Counted from the first letter of the stretch, positions 14,920-23,034 are shown. The stretch is 24,792 bases of DNA from Candidatus Omnitrophota bacterium (GCA_015486615.1 WFRI01000018.1:1-24792), one strand, 5' to 3'. Program-made: numbers and translations. The notes: generated from the letters alone by a model not told the origin.

Positions 14920-17499
14920 TTATTTGCATTCAGTAATTACTATTTTTCTCCTTTCTATATCAGCAGTAAAACAGCCGTCTTCTTTAACTTCGCCTTTCAA
15001 TATTTTAAGGCTTAAAGGGTCTGTCAAAAGTTTCTGGATTGTGCGTTTAAGCGGCCTGGCCCCATATTGAGGATCAAAGCCTTTTTCTGCCAGAAATTCT
15101 TTTACTCTGCCTTCAACAACAAACTTGATTTTCTTCTCCTGCAAACGCTGTAATAAACCTGCCAGATGTATATCTACTATACGTTTAATATCTTCCAAAG
15201 ACAACTGATTAAAAACAATTATTTCGTCTAACCGATTAAGGAACTCCGGCTTAAAATGAGAACGCAGGAGAGAGAATATTTTATTATCAATCTCCTGTTT
15301 TGGCAAGCCTTCATTAAAAAAACCGCTTCCTATATTGGAAGTCATAATAACCACAGTATTTTTAAAATTAACCACTCTGCCCTGAGAGTCAGTAAGCCTG
15401 CCGTCATCTAACATTTGCAAAAGCACATTAAATACATCCGGATGGGCTTTTTCTATCTCATCAAATAAAATAACGCTGTAAGGCCTGCGCCTAACCGCTT
15501 CAGTTAACTGGCCGCCTTCTTCATAACCTACATAACCCGGCGGCGCGCCAATCAGCCGGGATGTAGAGAATTTTTCCATATATTCCGACATATCAATTCT
15601 AACCAAAGCGTTTGCATCATTGAACAAAAACCAAGCCAGAGTTTTTGCTAATTCTGTTTTCCCTACTCCAGTCGGGCCTAAAAACATAAAGGATCCTAAA
15701 GGCCTAAAAGGGTCCGACAAATCGGCCCTGGCTCTGCGGATACAATTAGCAACCGCTTCGATAGCATTATCCTGGCCTACAACCCGCGATTTCAACACCT
15801 CTTCCATATTTACCAATTTACGAGTTTCCTCCTCCATTAAGCGCGTTAGCGGAATCCCTGTCCACTTAGAGACTATTTCCGCAATATCCTCCTCGTCAAC
15901 CTCTTCTTTAAGCATTTGTGACTGTTTTTGGACATTTGCCAGTTCCCTGCTGTATTCCTGGATTTTTCTCTCTATTTGAGGAATACGGCCGTATTTTATC
16001 TCAGCAACTTTATCCAGCCGGGCCTGGCTTTCCAGTGTTTTCGCCTGATTTTTCAGCTGGTCAATTTCCTCTTTAGCCTTACGAATATTATACAGAGAGG
16101 ATTTTTCTTTTTGCCAAAGAGAAGTTAAACTTTCTATATTTTCTTTAAGCCCGGCTATTTCTCTTTCTATCTTTTGCAGTTTTTCCTGGGAGGATTCATC
16201 CTTATCCCTCTTTAAGGCCTGCTGCTGAATCTGCAGTTCTATAAGCCGGCGTTCCATACGGTCTATTTCTTCAGGTTTAGAATCAATCTCTATGCGCAGC
16301 CGAGAGGAAGCCTCATCAATCAAATCTATAGCCTTATCCGGAAGAAACCTGGCAGTAATATAACGGTCTGATAAAACTGCCGCGGCTACTAATGCTGAAT
16401 CTTTTATTTTAACCCCATGGTGTATTTCATATTTTTCTTTCAAACCGCGAAGTATGGCTACAGTCTGCTCTACAGAAGGCACAGGCACAAAAACCTGCTG
16501 GAAGCGGCGCTCTAAAGCCGCATCTTTCTCTATATGCTTGCGGTATTCATCTAAAGTAGTTGCGCCAATACATCTTAATACCCCTCTGGCTAAAGCCGGT
16601 TTCAACATATTAGAGGCATCAATCGATCCTTCAGCGGCTCCCGCTCCTACAAGGGTATGAATTTCGTCTATAAACAGGATTATCTGTCCCTGTCTTTCCT
16701 CAATCTCTCTCAAAACCGCTTTCAAACGTTCCTCAAACTCTCCTCTGAATTTGCTTCCTGCTACTAAAAGTCCCAAGTCCAAAGCAATTATTCTTTTACT
16801 TTTTAGGCTCTCCGGAACATCCTTAAAAGCAATACGCTGTGCTAAACCTTCTACTATCGCAGTCTTGCCAACCCCGGGTTCACCAATTAATACAGGATTA
16901 TTTTTGGTCCTGCGGGAGAGTACCTGAATAACCCGCCGAATTTCTTCATCTCTGCCAATAACCGGGTCTAATTTTCCATCTTCAGCCATCCGGGTTAAAT
17001 CCCGGCCGAATTTTTCCAAAACCTGATATTTAGACTCAGCCTGCGGCGAATCCGATTTCTGATAACCTCTTATATCTTTCACAGTCTTAACTAAATCCTG
17101 CCTGCTTATGCCTTGCTGCTTTAAATAATTCCTTAAAAAACCCTCTTCAGCCAAAGCCAAAAGAATATGCTCGGAAGAAATATACTCGTCAGAAAATTCC
17201 CGCAATATATTTTTTAAATAAGACAAATTCCTATTCAGTTCCTGAGAAATATAAACCTGTTCGGAGCCTGCGTGTTCAACTCTCGGCCTTTTTGATAATT
17301 CCTGGCCGGATTTAACCTTTAGTTTCTCCAAATCGACGCCTAAATTAGCCAACACCTGCGCGAAAGGATTATCATTATCTTCAATAAATGCTAAAATCAA
17401 ATGTTCAGGATAGAGCGCAGAATGCCGGGCATTTCCAGCCATAGATACAGCATTATTAAAAATACTTTGGACTTTGTTAGTTAACTTGCTATAATCCAT
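14920..17499 (-). CDS. clpB: Disaggregase ClpB (Hsp100)
   Basis: ClpB threads aggregated proteins through its hexameric pore, cooperating with DnaK. The 859-residue length is standard. The N-domain spans about 1-145, NBD1 carries Walker A GEPGVGKT at 206-213 and Walker B FIDEIH at 276-281, a long coiled-coil middle domain spans about 400-530 and separates it from ClpA/ClpC types, and NBD2 carries GPTGVGKT at 608-615 with pore loop GYVGY at 655-659. In the first pore loop SKFRGEFEERL has Phe251 where Tyr is usual, a conservative change. The start has a GAGGTG site. It follows hsp20 by 79 bases, and the two are probably co-transcribed, though a palindrome and a possible -10 box in the gap could allow separate control. 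Confidence 0.98.
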   Translation of the reverse strand: MDYSKLTNKVQSIFNNAVSMAGNARHSALYPEHLILAFIEDNDNPFAQVLANLGVDLEKLKVKSGQELSKRPRVEHAGSEQVYISQELNRNLSYLKNILREFSDEYISSEHILLALAEEGFLRNYLKQQGISRQDLVKTVKDIRGYQKSDSPQAESKYQVLEKFGRDLTRMAEDGKLDPVIGRDEEIRRVIQVLSRRTKNNPVLIGEPGVGKTAIVEGLAQRIAFKDVPESLKSKRIIALDLGLLVAGSKFRGEFEERLKAVLREIEERQGQIILFIDEIHTLVGAGAAEGSIDASNMLKPALARGVLRCIGATTLDEYRKHIEKDAALERRFQQVFVPVPSVEQTVAILRGLKEKYEIHHGVKIKDSALVAAAVLSDRYITARFLPDKAIDLIDEASSRLRIEIDSKPEEIDRMERRLIELQIQQQALKRDKDESSQEKLQKIEREIAGLKENIESLTSLWQKEKSSLYNIRKAKEEIDQLKNQAKTLESQARLDKVAEIKYGRIPQIERKIQEYSRELANVQKQSQMLKEEVDEEDIAEIVSKWTGIPLTRLMEEETRKLVNMEEVLKSRVVGQDNAIEAVANCIRRARADLSDPFRPLGSFMFLGPTGVGKTELAKTLAWFLFNDANALVRIDMSEYMEKFSTSRLIGAPPGYVGYEEGGQLTEAVRRRPYSVILFDEIEKAHPDVFNVLLQMLDDGRLTDSQGRVVNFKNTVVIMTSNIGSGFFNEGLPKQEIDNKIFSLLRSHFKPEFLNRLDEIIVFNQLSLEDIKRIVDIHLAGLLQRLQEKKIKFVVEGRVKEFLAEKGFDPQYGARPLKRTIQKLLTDPLSLKILKGEVKEDGCFTADIERRKIVITECK

Positions 17500-17517
17500 A
17501 TTAACACCTCATAAAAT

Positions 17518-17531
17518 TAGCAGTACTGCTA
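17518..17531. promoter_or_regulatory. 14-bp palindrome upstream of clpB
   Basis: The sequence TAGCAGTACTGCTA is a perfect palindrome 18 bases before the clpB start. Its half, TAGCAGT, matches the outer arm of the CIRCE before hsp20 (TTAGCAGTC), but the nine-base spacer is absent, so it is not a CIRCE. A TATTAT, which could be a -10 box, ends right beside it, as in the hrcA promoter, but no good -35 box lies at the right distance. Confidence 0.45.
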
Positions 17532-17578
17532 TAATATCCGCTTAATAAAAGAACAGCCAGCCAAACGCAGGTGTATAT

Positions 17579-18022
17579 TTATTCAACTTCTACCTCAATG
17601 CTTTTTGTTTTCTCCTGCTCTTCCTTAGGCAGAGTAACCCGCAGGGTGCCATTCTTATAGTTAGCCTTTACTTTAGAAACGTTTATACTCACGCCTAAAG
17701 GAATTTCTCTTAAAAAACTTCCCTTAAACCTTTCTATCCGCTGGTAATTCTTACTCTTCTCTTCTTTGCTCTCCTGCTTGCTGCCAGAAATCGTTAAAAC
17801 GTCATTCTTTAAACTTACCTTAATGTCTTTTTGCTCCAACCCGGGAATATCCGCGGCAACATATACATTATCCTTATCTTCAGAGATATCAACCGAAGGG
17901 ACGAAAATATCATCTTTTATCCTGGGTAAACTCAAAGAAGCGTCAAAAAGCCGGTTAATTTCATCCTGCAAATCCTCCAAGTATTTAAACGGGTCATCTC
18001 TCCTATACCGCATAAGCGCCAT
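17579..18022 (-). CDS. Small heat shock protein (Hsp20/alpha-crystallin)
   Basis: Small heat shock proteins form oligomers that hold unfolding proteins until DnaK and ClpB recover them. The product has 147 residues. The alpha-crystallin domain spans about 38-135, with VDISEDKDNVYVAADIPGLEQ, the ELIPG-like FLREIPLGV and NGTLRVTLPK; the tail SIEVEVE supplies an IxV-type motif for oligomer contacts. An upstream GTG at 18031 is in frame, but the Shine-Dalgarno GGAGG at 18031-18035 overlaps it, whereas the ATG at 18022 has 8-base spacing; the latter was chosen. The gene carries a CIRCE-overlapped promoter and a thermometer-like leader hairpin, and leads into clpB. Confidence 0.96.
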   Translation of the reverse strand: MALMRYRRDDPFKYLEDLQDEINRLFDASLSLPRIKDDIFVPSVDISEDKDNVYVAADIPGLEQKDIKVSLKNDVLTISGSKQESKEEKSKNYQRIERFKGSFLREIPLGVSINVSKVKANYKNGTLRVTLPKEEQEKTKSIEVEVE

Positions 18023-18024
18023 AA

Positions 18025-18051
18025 CAACCACCTCCTTAATTAAAATGGTTG
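18025..18051 (-). promoter_or_regulatory. Predicted FourU-type RNA thermometer in the hsp20 leader
   Basis: In the minus-strand RNA, CAACCAUUUU pairs over ten positions with GAGGUGGUUG around a 7-base loop. Six outer pairs are Watson-Crick; the inner four are the UUUU run against GAGG of the Shine-Dalgarno sequence (U-G, U-G, U-A, U-G). This is the arrangement of FourU thermometers, in which weak U-G pairs melt on warming. The hairpin ends 2 bases before the chosen ATG. The evidence is sequence complementarity and gene context only. Confidence 0.6.
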
Positions 18052-18110
18052 AAAACTGTAAGAAATTTGTTTTGAAAGCCCCAAATCCTTCCTGCGTCTG
18101 GCCGGCTTTA

Positions 18111-18137
18111 TTAGCACTCCGATATAAAGACTGCTAA
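18111..18137. promoter_or_regulatory. CIRCE operator upstream of hsp20
   Basis: On the plus strand the site reads TTAGCACTC, nine bases, GACTGCTAA. It matches the HrcA-binding consensus TTAGCACTC-N9-GAGTGCTAA at 17 of 18 arm positions with the exact spacer. It overlaps the -10 region of the hsp20 promoter, so bound HrcA should block polymerase. Confidence 0.92.
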
Positions 18138-18148
18138 CAAAATGCCAA
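18121..18148 (-). promoter_or_regulatory. Promoter of hsp20(-clpB)
   Basis: A -35 box TTGGCA (five of six) at 18143-18148 and a -10 box TATATC (four of six) at 18121-18126 are 16 bases apart. The -10 box lies inside the CIRCE spacer. The predicted start is near 18115, leaving a leader of roughly 90 bases that contains the thermometer-like hairpin. Confidence 0.55.
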
Positions 18149-18163
18149 AAAAAATCACAAGGC

Positions 18164-18448
18164 TTATTCCTGTCCCAAAATAAACTTAATGCCATTGATA
18201 TTTATTCCCCTTTCCTCCATTAAATGTTTAGCAAACTCTATTTTTCTCAAATCATTCATACAAAAAAGTATCTTTTTCTTGCCGACTTTCTTAGGTTTAA
18301 CTATGCCTTCTTTAAGCAAATGCCTAAGAGTCCAGTAAGGCAAACCAACTATTTGGCAAACAACTTCAATAGTATAAACCGGCTCCTCATCTTTTATCTC
18401 TATCTCTACTTCCTGATAACTTGTCAACATTGCCTTCCTTCTGCCCAT
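18164..18448 (-). CDS. MerR-family regulator resembling heat-shock repressor HspR
   Basis: The 94-residue protein has a MerR-type winged helix at about 23-75 (PVYTIEVVCQIVGLPYWTLRHLL, KEGIVKPKKVG, FCMNDLRKIEFAKHL), followed by EERGININGIKFIL, which matches the HspR hallmark of a Gly-(V/I)-N-(L/I)-x-GIK helix after the DNA-binding domain. HspR represses dnaK or clpB operons in actinobacteria and some other phyla through HAIR inverted repeats. This version lacks the usual YE of the TLRxYE motif and ends without an effector domain. It has its own promoter and a good AAGGAG site, and lies directly upstream of the hsp20 promoter. No clear HAIR site (CTTGAGT-N7-ACTCAAG) was found near it. The MerR fold is secure; the HspR assignment is moderately so. 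Confidence 0.8.
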   Translation of the reverse strand: MGRRKAMLTSYQEVEIEIKDEEPVYTIEVVCQIVGLPYWTLRHLLKEGIVKPKKVGKKKILFCMNDLRKIEFAKHLMEERGININGIKFILGQE

Positions 18449-18473
18449 ACCTTTGCTCCTTACTGCCGGTTAT

Positions 18474-18502
18474 TATATAGCACATTTTTAAGAATTTGTC
18501 AA
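18474..18502 (-). promoter_or_regulatory. Promoter of the HspR-like regulator gene
   Basis: A perfect -35 box TTGACA lies at 18497-18502. At 17-base spacing a -10 box TATATA lies at 18474-18479; a perfect TATAAT overlaps it at 18472-18477 with a 19-base spacing. The leader to the ATG is about 20 bases, carrying AAGGAG. This is one of the two strongest promoters in the window. Confidence 0.8.
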
Positions 18503-18506
18503 GTAT

Positions 18507-18520
18507 TTTTTTGCAAAAAA
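18507..18520. terminator. A/T palindrome just after hflX, weak terminator candidate
   Basis: TTTTTTGCAAAAAA is a perfect 14-bp palindrome 1 base after the hflX stop codon. With no GC-rich stem and almost no loop it would form a poor intrinsic terminator; it may instead be an AT-rich upstream element for the adjacent regulator promoter. Confidence 0.25.
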
Positions 18521-18521
18521 G

Positions 18522-19823
18522 TTATTTTTTATTGGTAAAACTATCATATTTTATGGATACATTCTGCATTTTCTTTAATTTACTTAGCCATTTTTCCTGT
18601 AAAAAAGATTTTACCCGGTATTTGCTGTCCGAAGAAATATTTATAATACGGCTATGCTTATACAAAAAATTCAAAACGTCCTGTCTGCCGATATTAAAAA
18701 CAACCTCTACTTCCCGGCTGTCAGACACATAATGTTTTACCTTCTCCGCTAATTCATCCAAACCTCTATTGAACAAAGCAGATACCAAAACAGCCCGGGG
18801 ATATTTAGCCTTGGCATAATCCAACATCTCAGGATTTGCCCTGTCAATTTTATTAAATACTAATATCTCTTTATCTAAAGAAACTTTTAATTCTTCTGCA
18901 ACAATAGACCGGCTTATGCTTATTAAAGCCTCGAAATCATCACGAGAAACATCCACTACATGCAAAAAGGCTTCTGATTGAGATATTTCTTCTAAAGTAG
19001 ATTTAAAGGTTTCCAAAAGTTTAGAAGGAAGGTTATGAATAAAACCCACTGTATCGAAAAGAATTACCTGCTGATTAAAGTCTAACTGCCAAATCCTGCC
19101 TAAAGGGTCAAGAGTGGTAAAAAGGTATTTGCTCGTCTTCTGGCCGGCAGAAGTAAGAGAATTTAACAAAGTGGTTTTACCTGAACTGGTATAGCCGACC
19201 AGAGAGATTAAAGGTGCTCCGGATTTTTTTCTTCTTGCTCTTAAAATTTCCCTGCGGTTTTTAATCCATTGTATATCTTTGCGCAGCCGCGATATTCGGT
19301 CAAAAATACGCCTTCTTTCAACTTCAATCTTTTTCTCGCCCGGACCCCTTGTGCCAATTCCGCCGCCTAAACGGGAAAGCATAATCCCTTTGCCCTTAAG
19401 TCTCGGCAGAAGGTATTCCAATCTGGCTAACTCCACCTGTATTTTCCCCTCTCTGCTAAAAGCATGCCTGCTAAAAATATCCAGAATAAGCAGGGTCCTG
19501 TCTATTGTTTTTAAACCAGTAATTTGCTCTATATTTGACTGCTGGCCAGGGCTGAGGTTTACATTAAAAATCAAAGCCTCTGCCTGAGACCTTTTAGCCT
19601 CAATAGCCAGTTCTTCAACTTTTCCTTTGCCTAAAAACAGCGCAGGGTTTATAGACCTCAAGAATATTTCCAAACAGCCGCAAATCCGGCAGTTAGCCGA
19701 AAGCGCTAAAGATACCAACTCTTCTTTCTCTCTGGAGAGACTGGCGGATTTGTCTGTAAAGATAACTGCCAAAAAAACTTTTTCTAATGCCCGGGGGTTA
19801 ATTTCAACGGTTCTGGAAAGCAT
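18522..19823 (-). CDS. hflX: GTPase HflX
   Basis: HflX is a translational GTPase that binds the large ribosomal subunit and splits stalled or heat-damaged ribosomes. The 433-residue protein has the N-terminal HflX domain with LFLGKGKVEEL (62-72) and the glycine-rich GGGIGTRGPGE (153-163), then the G domain with GYTSSGKTT (210-218, G1), DTVGF (257-261, G3) and NKID (G4). The usual G1 text is GYTNAGKST, so two side positions vary but the Lys-Thr is kept. Its start lies within the last 20 bases of mnmG, showing coupling; no strong Shine-Dalgarno is visible. The heat-shock cluster begins just downstream. Confidence 0.97.
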   Translation of the reverse strand: MLSRTVEINPRALEKVFLAVIFTDKSASLSREKEELVSLALSANCRICGCLEIFLRSINPALFLGKGKVEELAIEAKRSQAEALIFNVNLSPGQQSNIEQITGLKTIDRTLLILDIFSRHAFSREGKIQVELARLEYLLPRLKGKGIMLSRLGGGIGTRGPGEKKIEVERRRIFDRISRLRKDIQWIKNRREILRARRKKSGAPLISLVGYTSSGKTTLLNSLTSAGQKTSKYLFTTLDPLGRIWQLDFNQQVILFDTVGFIHNLPSKLLETFKSTLEEISQSEAFLHVVDVSRDDFEALISISRSIVAEELKVSLDKEILVFNKIDRANPEMLDYAKAKYPRAVLVSALFNRGLDELAEKVKHYVSDSREVEVVFNIGRQDVLNFLYKHSRIINISSDSKYRVKSFLQEKWLSKLKKMQNVSIKYDSFTNKK

Positions 19824-21687
19824 TTCCGGCTGTTTTGTTAAGACGGCTGATATGGTTTAATAACAAGGATATGCTGGCTGCTGTAACGCCCGCAATATTA
19901 AAAGCCTCCTTTAAAGTTCTTGGTCTGTAAGCAGACAATTTCTCTTTGATTTCTTTAGATAAGCCGGATATATTATTGTAGTTTATTTCGGCAGGGATTT
20001 TTACTCTGTTAATCCGCTCAATTTCTCTCAATTGGGCTTTCTCCCGTTTAATAAAGCCTTCATATTTTGCTTCTATTTCTATCTGGCCAAACTCAACTGC
20101 GTCCAATTCTGCCGGAGAATAAGACAATTTTGCCAGAGTTTTATACTGAATATTCGGCCTTTTCAACAAATCATAAAAAGATACCGGAGATTTCAGGCAG
20201 GGTTCTCCAATTTTTTTTAAAACGGTGTTGATTTTTGCGGAAGGAAACAACTTTGTTTTTTTAAGGCGGGCCATCTCTTTTTTTATCCGGGCATCCTTAT
20301 CCCGAATAGCCTCAAATGTCTTCTTATCCATCAACCCCAAAGAATGAGCGTCTTTATACAGTCTTAGAAAAGCATTGTCCTGCCTTATACTCAGCCTCAA
20401 TTCTGAACGGGAAGTAAACATCCGGTAAGGCTCATCGGTGCCTTTAGACGTAAGTTCATCTATAAGCAGGCCGATAAAACTATTGTAGCGTGAAAATACA
20501 TAAGGAGGTTTGCGGCGTGCTTTCAAAGCCGCATTTATTCCTGCTGCTAAGCCCTGGGCCGCGGCTTCTTCGTAACCTGTGGTTCCGTTTATCTGGCCGG
20601 CAAAAAACAGATTTTTAATCTTTTTGCTTTCTAATGTAGGCAAAAGCCGCCGCGCATCAATTACCGCATGTTCTATTCCATAACCCGGCTTTATTATCCG
20701 GGCAGATTCCAGCCCTTCTATGGAATGAATAAATTCATACTGGGCATCATAAGGCAAAGAATTGGAAATTCCGTTAGGATAAACTTCTATTGTGTCTAAG
20801 CCTTCAGGCTCTATAAATATCTGGTGCCGGGGTTTGCTAGAAAACTTTACGATTTTATCTTCTAACGAAGGGCAGTAACGGACACTTTTGCCTTTAATAA
20901 CCCCTTGGTATAAAGGCGAATATTTTAAATTCCTTTTTATAATTCTATGAGTTTTGGAATTAGTAAAAGTTATGTAACAGCTAATTTGTTTTTTATTTAC
21001 TGACTTGGAGAAAAAAGAAAACGGCCCGGCATTTTTATCCGGCTTTTGTTCCTGCATACAGGAAAAATCTAAAGTGGAACGGTCTAATCGGGGACAGGTG
21101 CCGGTTTTAAAATGCTTAATGCCAAAATCCAACTTCTTTAAAAAGCCATACAATTTAACAGAAGCCGGCTCGCCCATCCTTCCCTGCGGAAAATTCCTAA
21201 ATCCTATATGGACTAACCCGTCTAAAAAAGTGCCAGGACAGAGAACAACTGTTTTGCCTAAAAAATCTCCCAAATTAGTAGATATACCTACAGCCTTGTT
21301 ATTTTTAACGATTACGGATTCTGCCTCAGCCTCTAAAACCTCTATCCCGCCAATATCCAAAATAGCCTTTTTAGCAGCTAAATTGTATTGCACTCTGCCT
21401 ACCTGAGCCCTTGTTGCCCGGACAGCCCTTCCTTTACTGCGGTTCAGTATTCTGTATTGAATTGCAGCCCTGTCTGCTAAACGGGCAATTAACCCGCCAA
21501 AAATATCCACTTCTTTTACCAAATGAGATTTAGCCAAACCGCCTATTGCAGGATTGCAGGAAAGTTTGCCAATATTGTCAATATTAAAGGTCGTCATAAG
21601 TACAGAGCAGCCCATTTTTGAAGCAGTATAAGCAGCTTCTATACCGGCATGGCCGGCGCCGACAACTATCACATCAAATCTCTTCAT
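19804..21687 (-). CDS. mnmG: tRNA uridine-5-carboxymethylaminomethyl modification enzyme MnmG
   Basis: MnmG (GidA) works with MnmE to modify U34 in tRNAs, using FAD and a methylene donor. From the ATG at 21687 the protein has 627 residues. It begins with the dinucleotide-binding VVGAGHAGIEAA, has the family signatures SCNPAIGGLAKSHLVKEVD and GQINGTTGYEEAAAQGL, and ends with the tRNA/MnmE-binding tail AGVTAASISLLLNH. A TTG two codons upstream is in frame, but the ATG is the more natural start. The gene follows glgC after 35 bases, and hflX overlaps its end by 20 bases, so glgC-mnmG-hflX appear to be one unit. MnmE is not in the window. Confidence 0.98.
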   Translation of the reverse strand: MKRFDVIVVGAGHAGIEAAYTASKMGCSVLMTTFNIDNIGKLSCNPAIGGLAKSHLVKEVDIFGGLIARLADRAAIQYRILNRSKGRAVRATRAQVGRVQYNLAAKKAILDIGGIEVLEAEAESVIVKNNKAVGISTNLGDFLGKTVVLCPGTFLDGLVHIGFRNFPQGRMGEPASVKLYGFLKKLDFGIKHFKTGTCPRLDRSTLDFSCMQEQKPDKNAGPFSFFSKSVNKKQISCYITFTNSKTHRIIKRNLKYSPLYQGVIKGKSVRYCPSLEDKIVKFSSKPRHQIFIEPEGLDTIEVYPNGISNSLPYDAQYEFIHSIEGLESARIIKPGYGIEHAVIDARRLLPTLESKKIKNLFFAGQINGTTGYEEAAAQGLAAGINAALKARRKPPYVFSRYNSFIGLLIDELTSKGTDEPYRMFTSRSELRLSIRQDNAFLRLYKDAHSLGLMDKKTFEAIRDKDARIKKEMARLKKTKLFPSAKINTVLKKIGEPCLKSPVSFYDLLKRPNIQYKTLAKLSYSPAELDAVEFGQIEIEAKYEGFIKREKAQLREIERINRVKIPAEINYNNISGLSKEIKEKLSAYRPRTLKEAFNIAGVTAASISLLLNHISRLNKTAGNAFQNR

Positions 21688-21722
21688 ATTCAATAAGTAG
21701 GTCTGAAAGATGAAAAGACGAA

Positions 21723-22940
21723 TTACTCGTATAGAAAGCCTTTATTCCTGGACCCTCTTTTTACCACCACGATACCTGAGGAGTCTTCAAAAAATAAACC
21801 GGAATCCCCGCCCTGGAAAATCTTTGCTCCGGCAGGGATATTATTAAATCTGTCCACAATCGCTTTTTTTATCCTTGCTTTCTGTTTAACAAAAGTAAAA
21901 TCCATAATAATAGAATCCTCAATTACAGCCATAGGCTCTACTTTTACTGCCCGGCCTAAAATAGAATTTTTTATGCTGGCTTTTTCAATAATACAGCCTT
22001 CGGAAATCAAAGAATTTTCAATAGAAGATTCGTCAACCCTTGCCGGGGGACAGTTTAGAGAAGAGGAGTAAATAGGCCAGCTTTCGTTATTTAAATCCAA
22101 GAGGGGATTTTTACCCAAAACATCCATATTTGCTTCCCAAAAATGTTTTATGGTTCCGACATCCTGCCAATACCCTTTTTTCTCATAAGGCTTAATTCCA
22201 GCAAGTTTATTCTTAGAAAAATCATAGGCAGATACTTTCCTTTCACGAACTATCCTCGGCAGTATATCCCGGCCAAAATCACATAAGGAATTGTCTTTGG
22301 ATAATATAGATATTAAAGAATCCGTATTAAAAATATAATTGCCCATAGAAACAAATACTTCCCCGCCAGAACCACCGGCCGTATTAGATTTTGGTTTCTC
22401 CCGAAAATTTTTTATAACAAAATCGGGGCCTATATCCACCTGTCCAAAACCTGCGGCTTCTGTCGAAGGAAATGGACAACAAGCCACAGTAACTTCAGAT
22501 TTTGTTTTCAAATGAAAATTAACCATATCTTTTATATCCATGCGGTAAATATGGTCGCCGCCAAATATCGCCACAATATCCGGCTTGGCATCAAGAATAA
22601 GATTTATATTTTGAGAAACAGAGTCAGCCGTCCCTCTATACCAATCAGAACCGCCCCTTCTCATCTGAGGAGGCACGACAGTGATAAAATGGCTTGCAAG
22701 CATACCCTGTCTTCTCCAACTGCTCCTTATATGCTCTATTAGAGACTGGGATTTATATTGTACTAAGACATAAATTGAATATATGCCGGAATTGACAAAA
22801 TTACTTAAGACGAAGTCAATTATTCTGTATTTGCCGGCAAACTGTACTGAAGGCTTAGTGCGTTCTAAAGTAAGAGGATATAAACGTTCGCCCTTGCCCC
22901 CGGCCATAATTATACCCAGAATTTTTACTGATTTTGCCAT
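21723..22940 (-). CDS. glgC: Glucose-1-phosphate adenylyltransferase GlgC
   Basis: GlgC makes ADP-glucose from ATP and glucose-1-phosphate, the committed step of bacterial glycogen synthesis. The 405-residue protein is full length. The nucleotidyltransferase core has GGKGERLYPLTLERTKP (14-30), FAGKYRIIDFVLSN (34-47), WYRGTADSV, FGGDHIYRMD and FREKP; the C-terminal left-handed beta-helix is seen in the repeated SSIENSLISEGCIIEKASI and NSILGRAV elements. Its presence indicates a glycogen store, and the large phosphorylase-like gene elsewhere in the window may belong to carbohydrate reserve or oligosaccharide use. It is preceded by a possible promoter and leads into mnmG. Confidence 0.97.
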   Translation of the reverse strand: MAKSVKILGIIMAGGKGERLYPLTLERTKPSVQFAGKYRIIDFVLSNFVNSGIYSIYVLVQYKSQSLIEHIRSSWRRQGMLASHFITVVPPQMRRGGSDWYRGTADSVSQNINLILDAKPDIVAIFGGDHIYRMDIKDMVNFHLKTKSEVTVACCPFPSTEAAGFGQVDIGPDFVIKNFREKPKSNTAGGSGGEVFVSMGNYIFNTDSLISILSKDNSLCDFGRDILPRIVRERKVSAYDFSKNKLAGIKPYEKKGYWQDVGTIKHFWEANMDVLGKNPLLDLNNESWPIYSSSLNCPPARVDESSIENSLISEGCIIEKASIKNSILGRAVKVEPMAVIEDSIIMDFTFVKQKARIKKAIVDRFNNIPAGAKIFQGGDSGLFFEDSSGIVVVKRGSRNKGFLYE

Positions 22941-22973
22941 AGGTTAAAATTTAAGGCTAAAAACTTAATTAAG

Positions 22974-23003
22974 AGTATAAACAGAACAAATCTTTGTAAT
23001 CAA
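22974..23003 (-). promoter_or_regulatory. Possible promoter of glgC-mnmG-hflX
   Basis: A -35-like TTGATT (four of six) at 22998-23003 and a -10-like TATACT (five of six) at 22974-22979 are 18 bases apart. They lie in the 94-base gap between gspF and glgC, where a promoter would be expected. No terminator hairpin for gspF was seen in the same gap. Confidence 0.4.
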
Positions 23004-23034
23004 GACATCCTGATTCTTATAAATGCCTTTTAAA

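Noticed and set aside
17500..17520. FourU-like pairing in the clpB leader
   Set aside because: UUUU lies close to GAGG but the loop would be about four bases and one pair is U-U, so the stem is weak.
17517..17543. A true CIRCE before clpB
   Set aside because: After TTAGCAGTA and nine bases the right arm reads TATCCGCTT, which does not match GAGTGCTAA; only the short palindrome is supported.
18449..18521. HAIR operator (CTTGAGT-N7-ACTCAAG) at the HspR-like gene
   Set aside because: Only CTTGACA, part of the -35 region, resembles a half-site and no second half follows at the right distance.
21005..21406. Plus-strand frame of 133 codons
   Set aside because: It is fully inside mnmG on the opposite strand and shows no protein-like motif.
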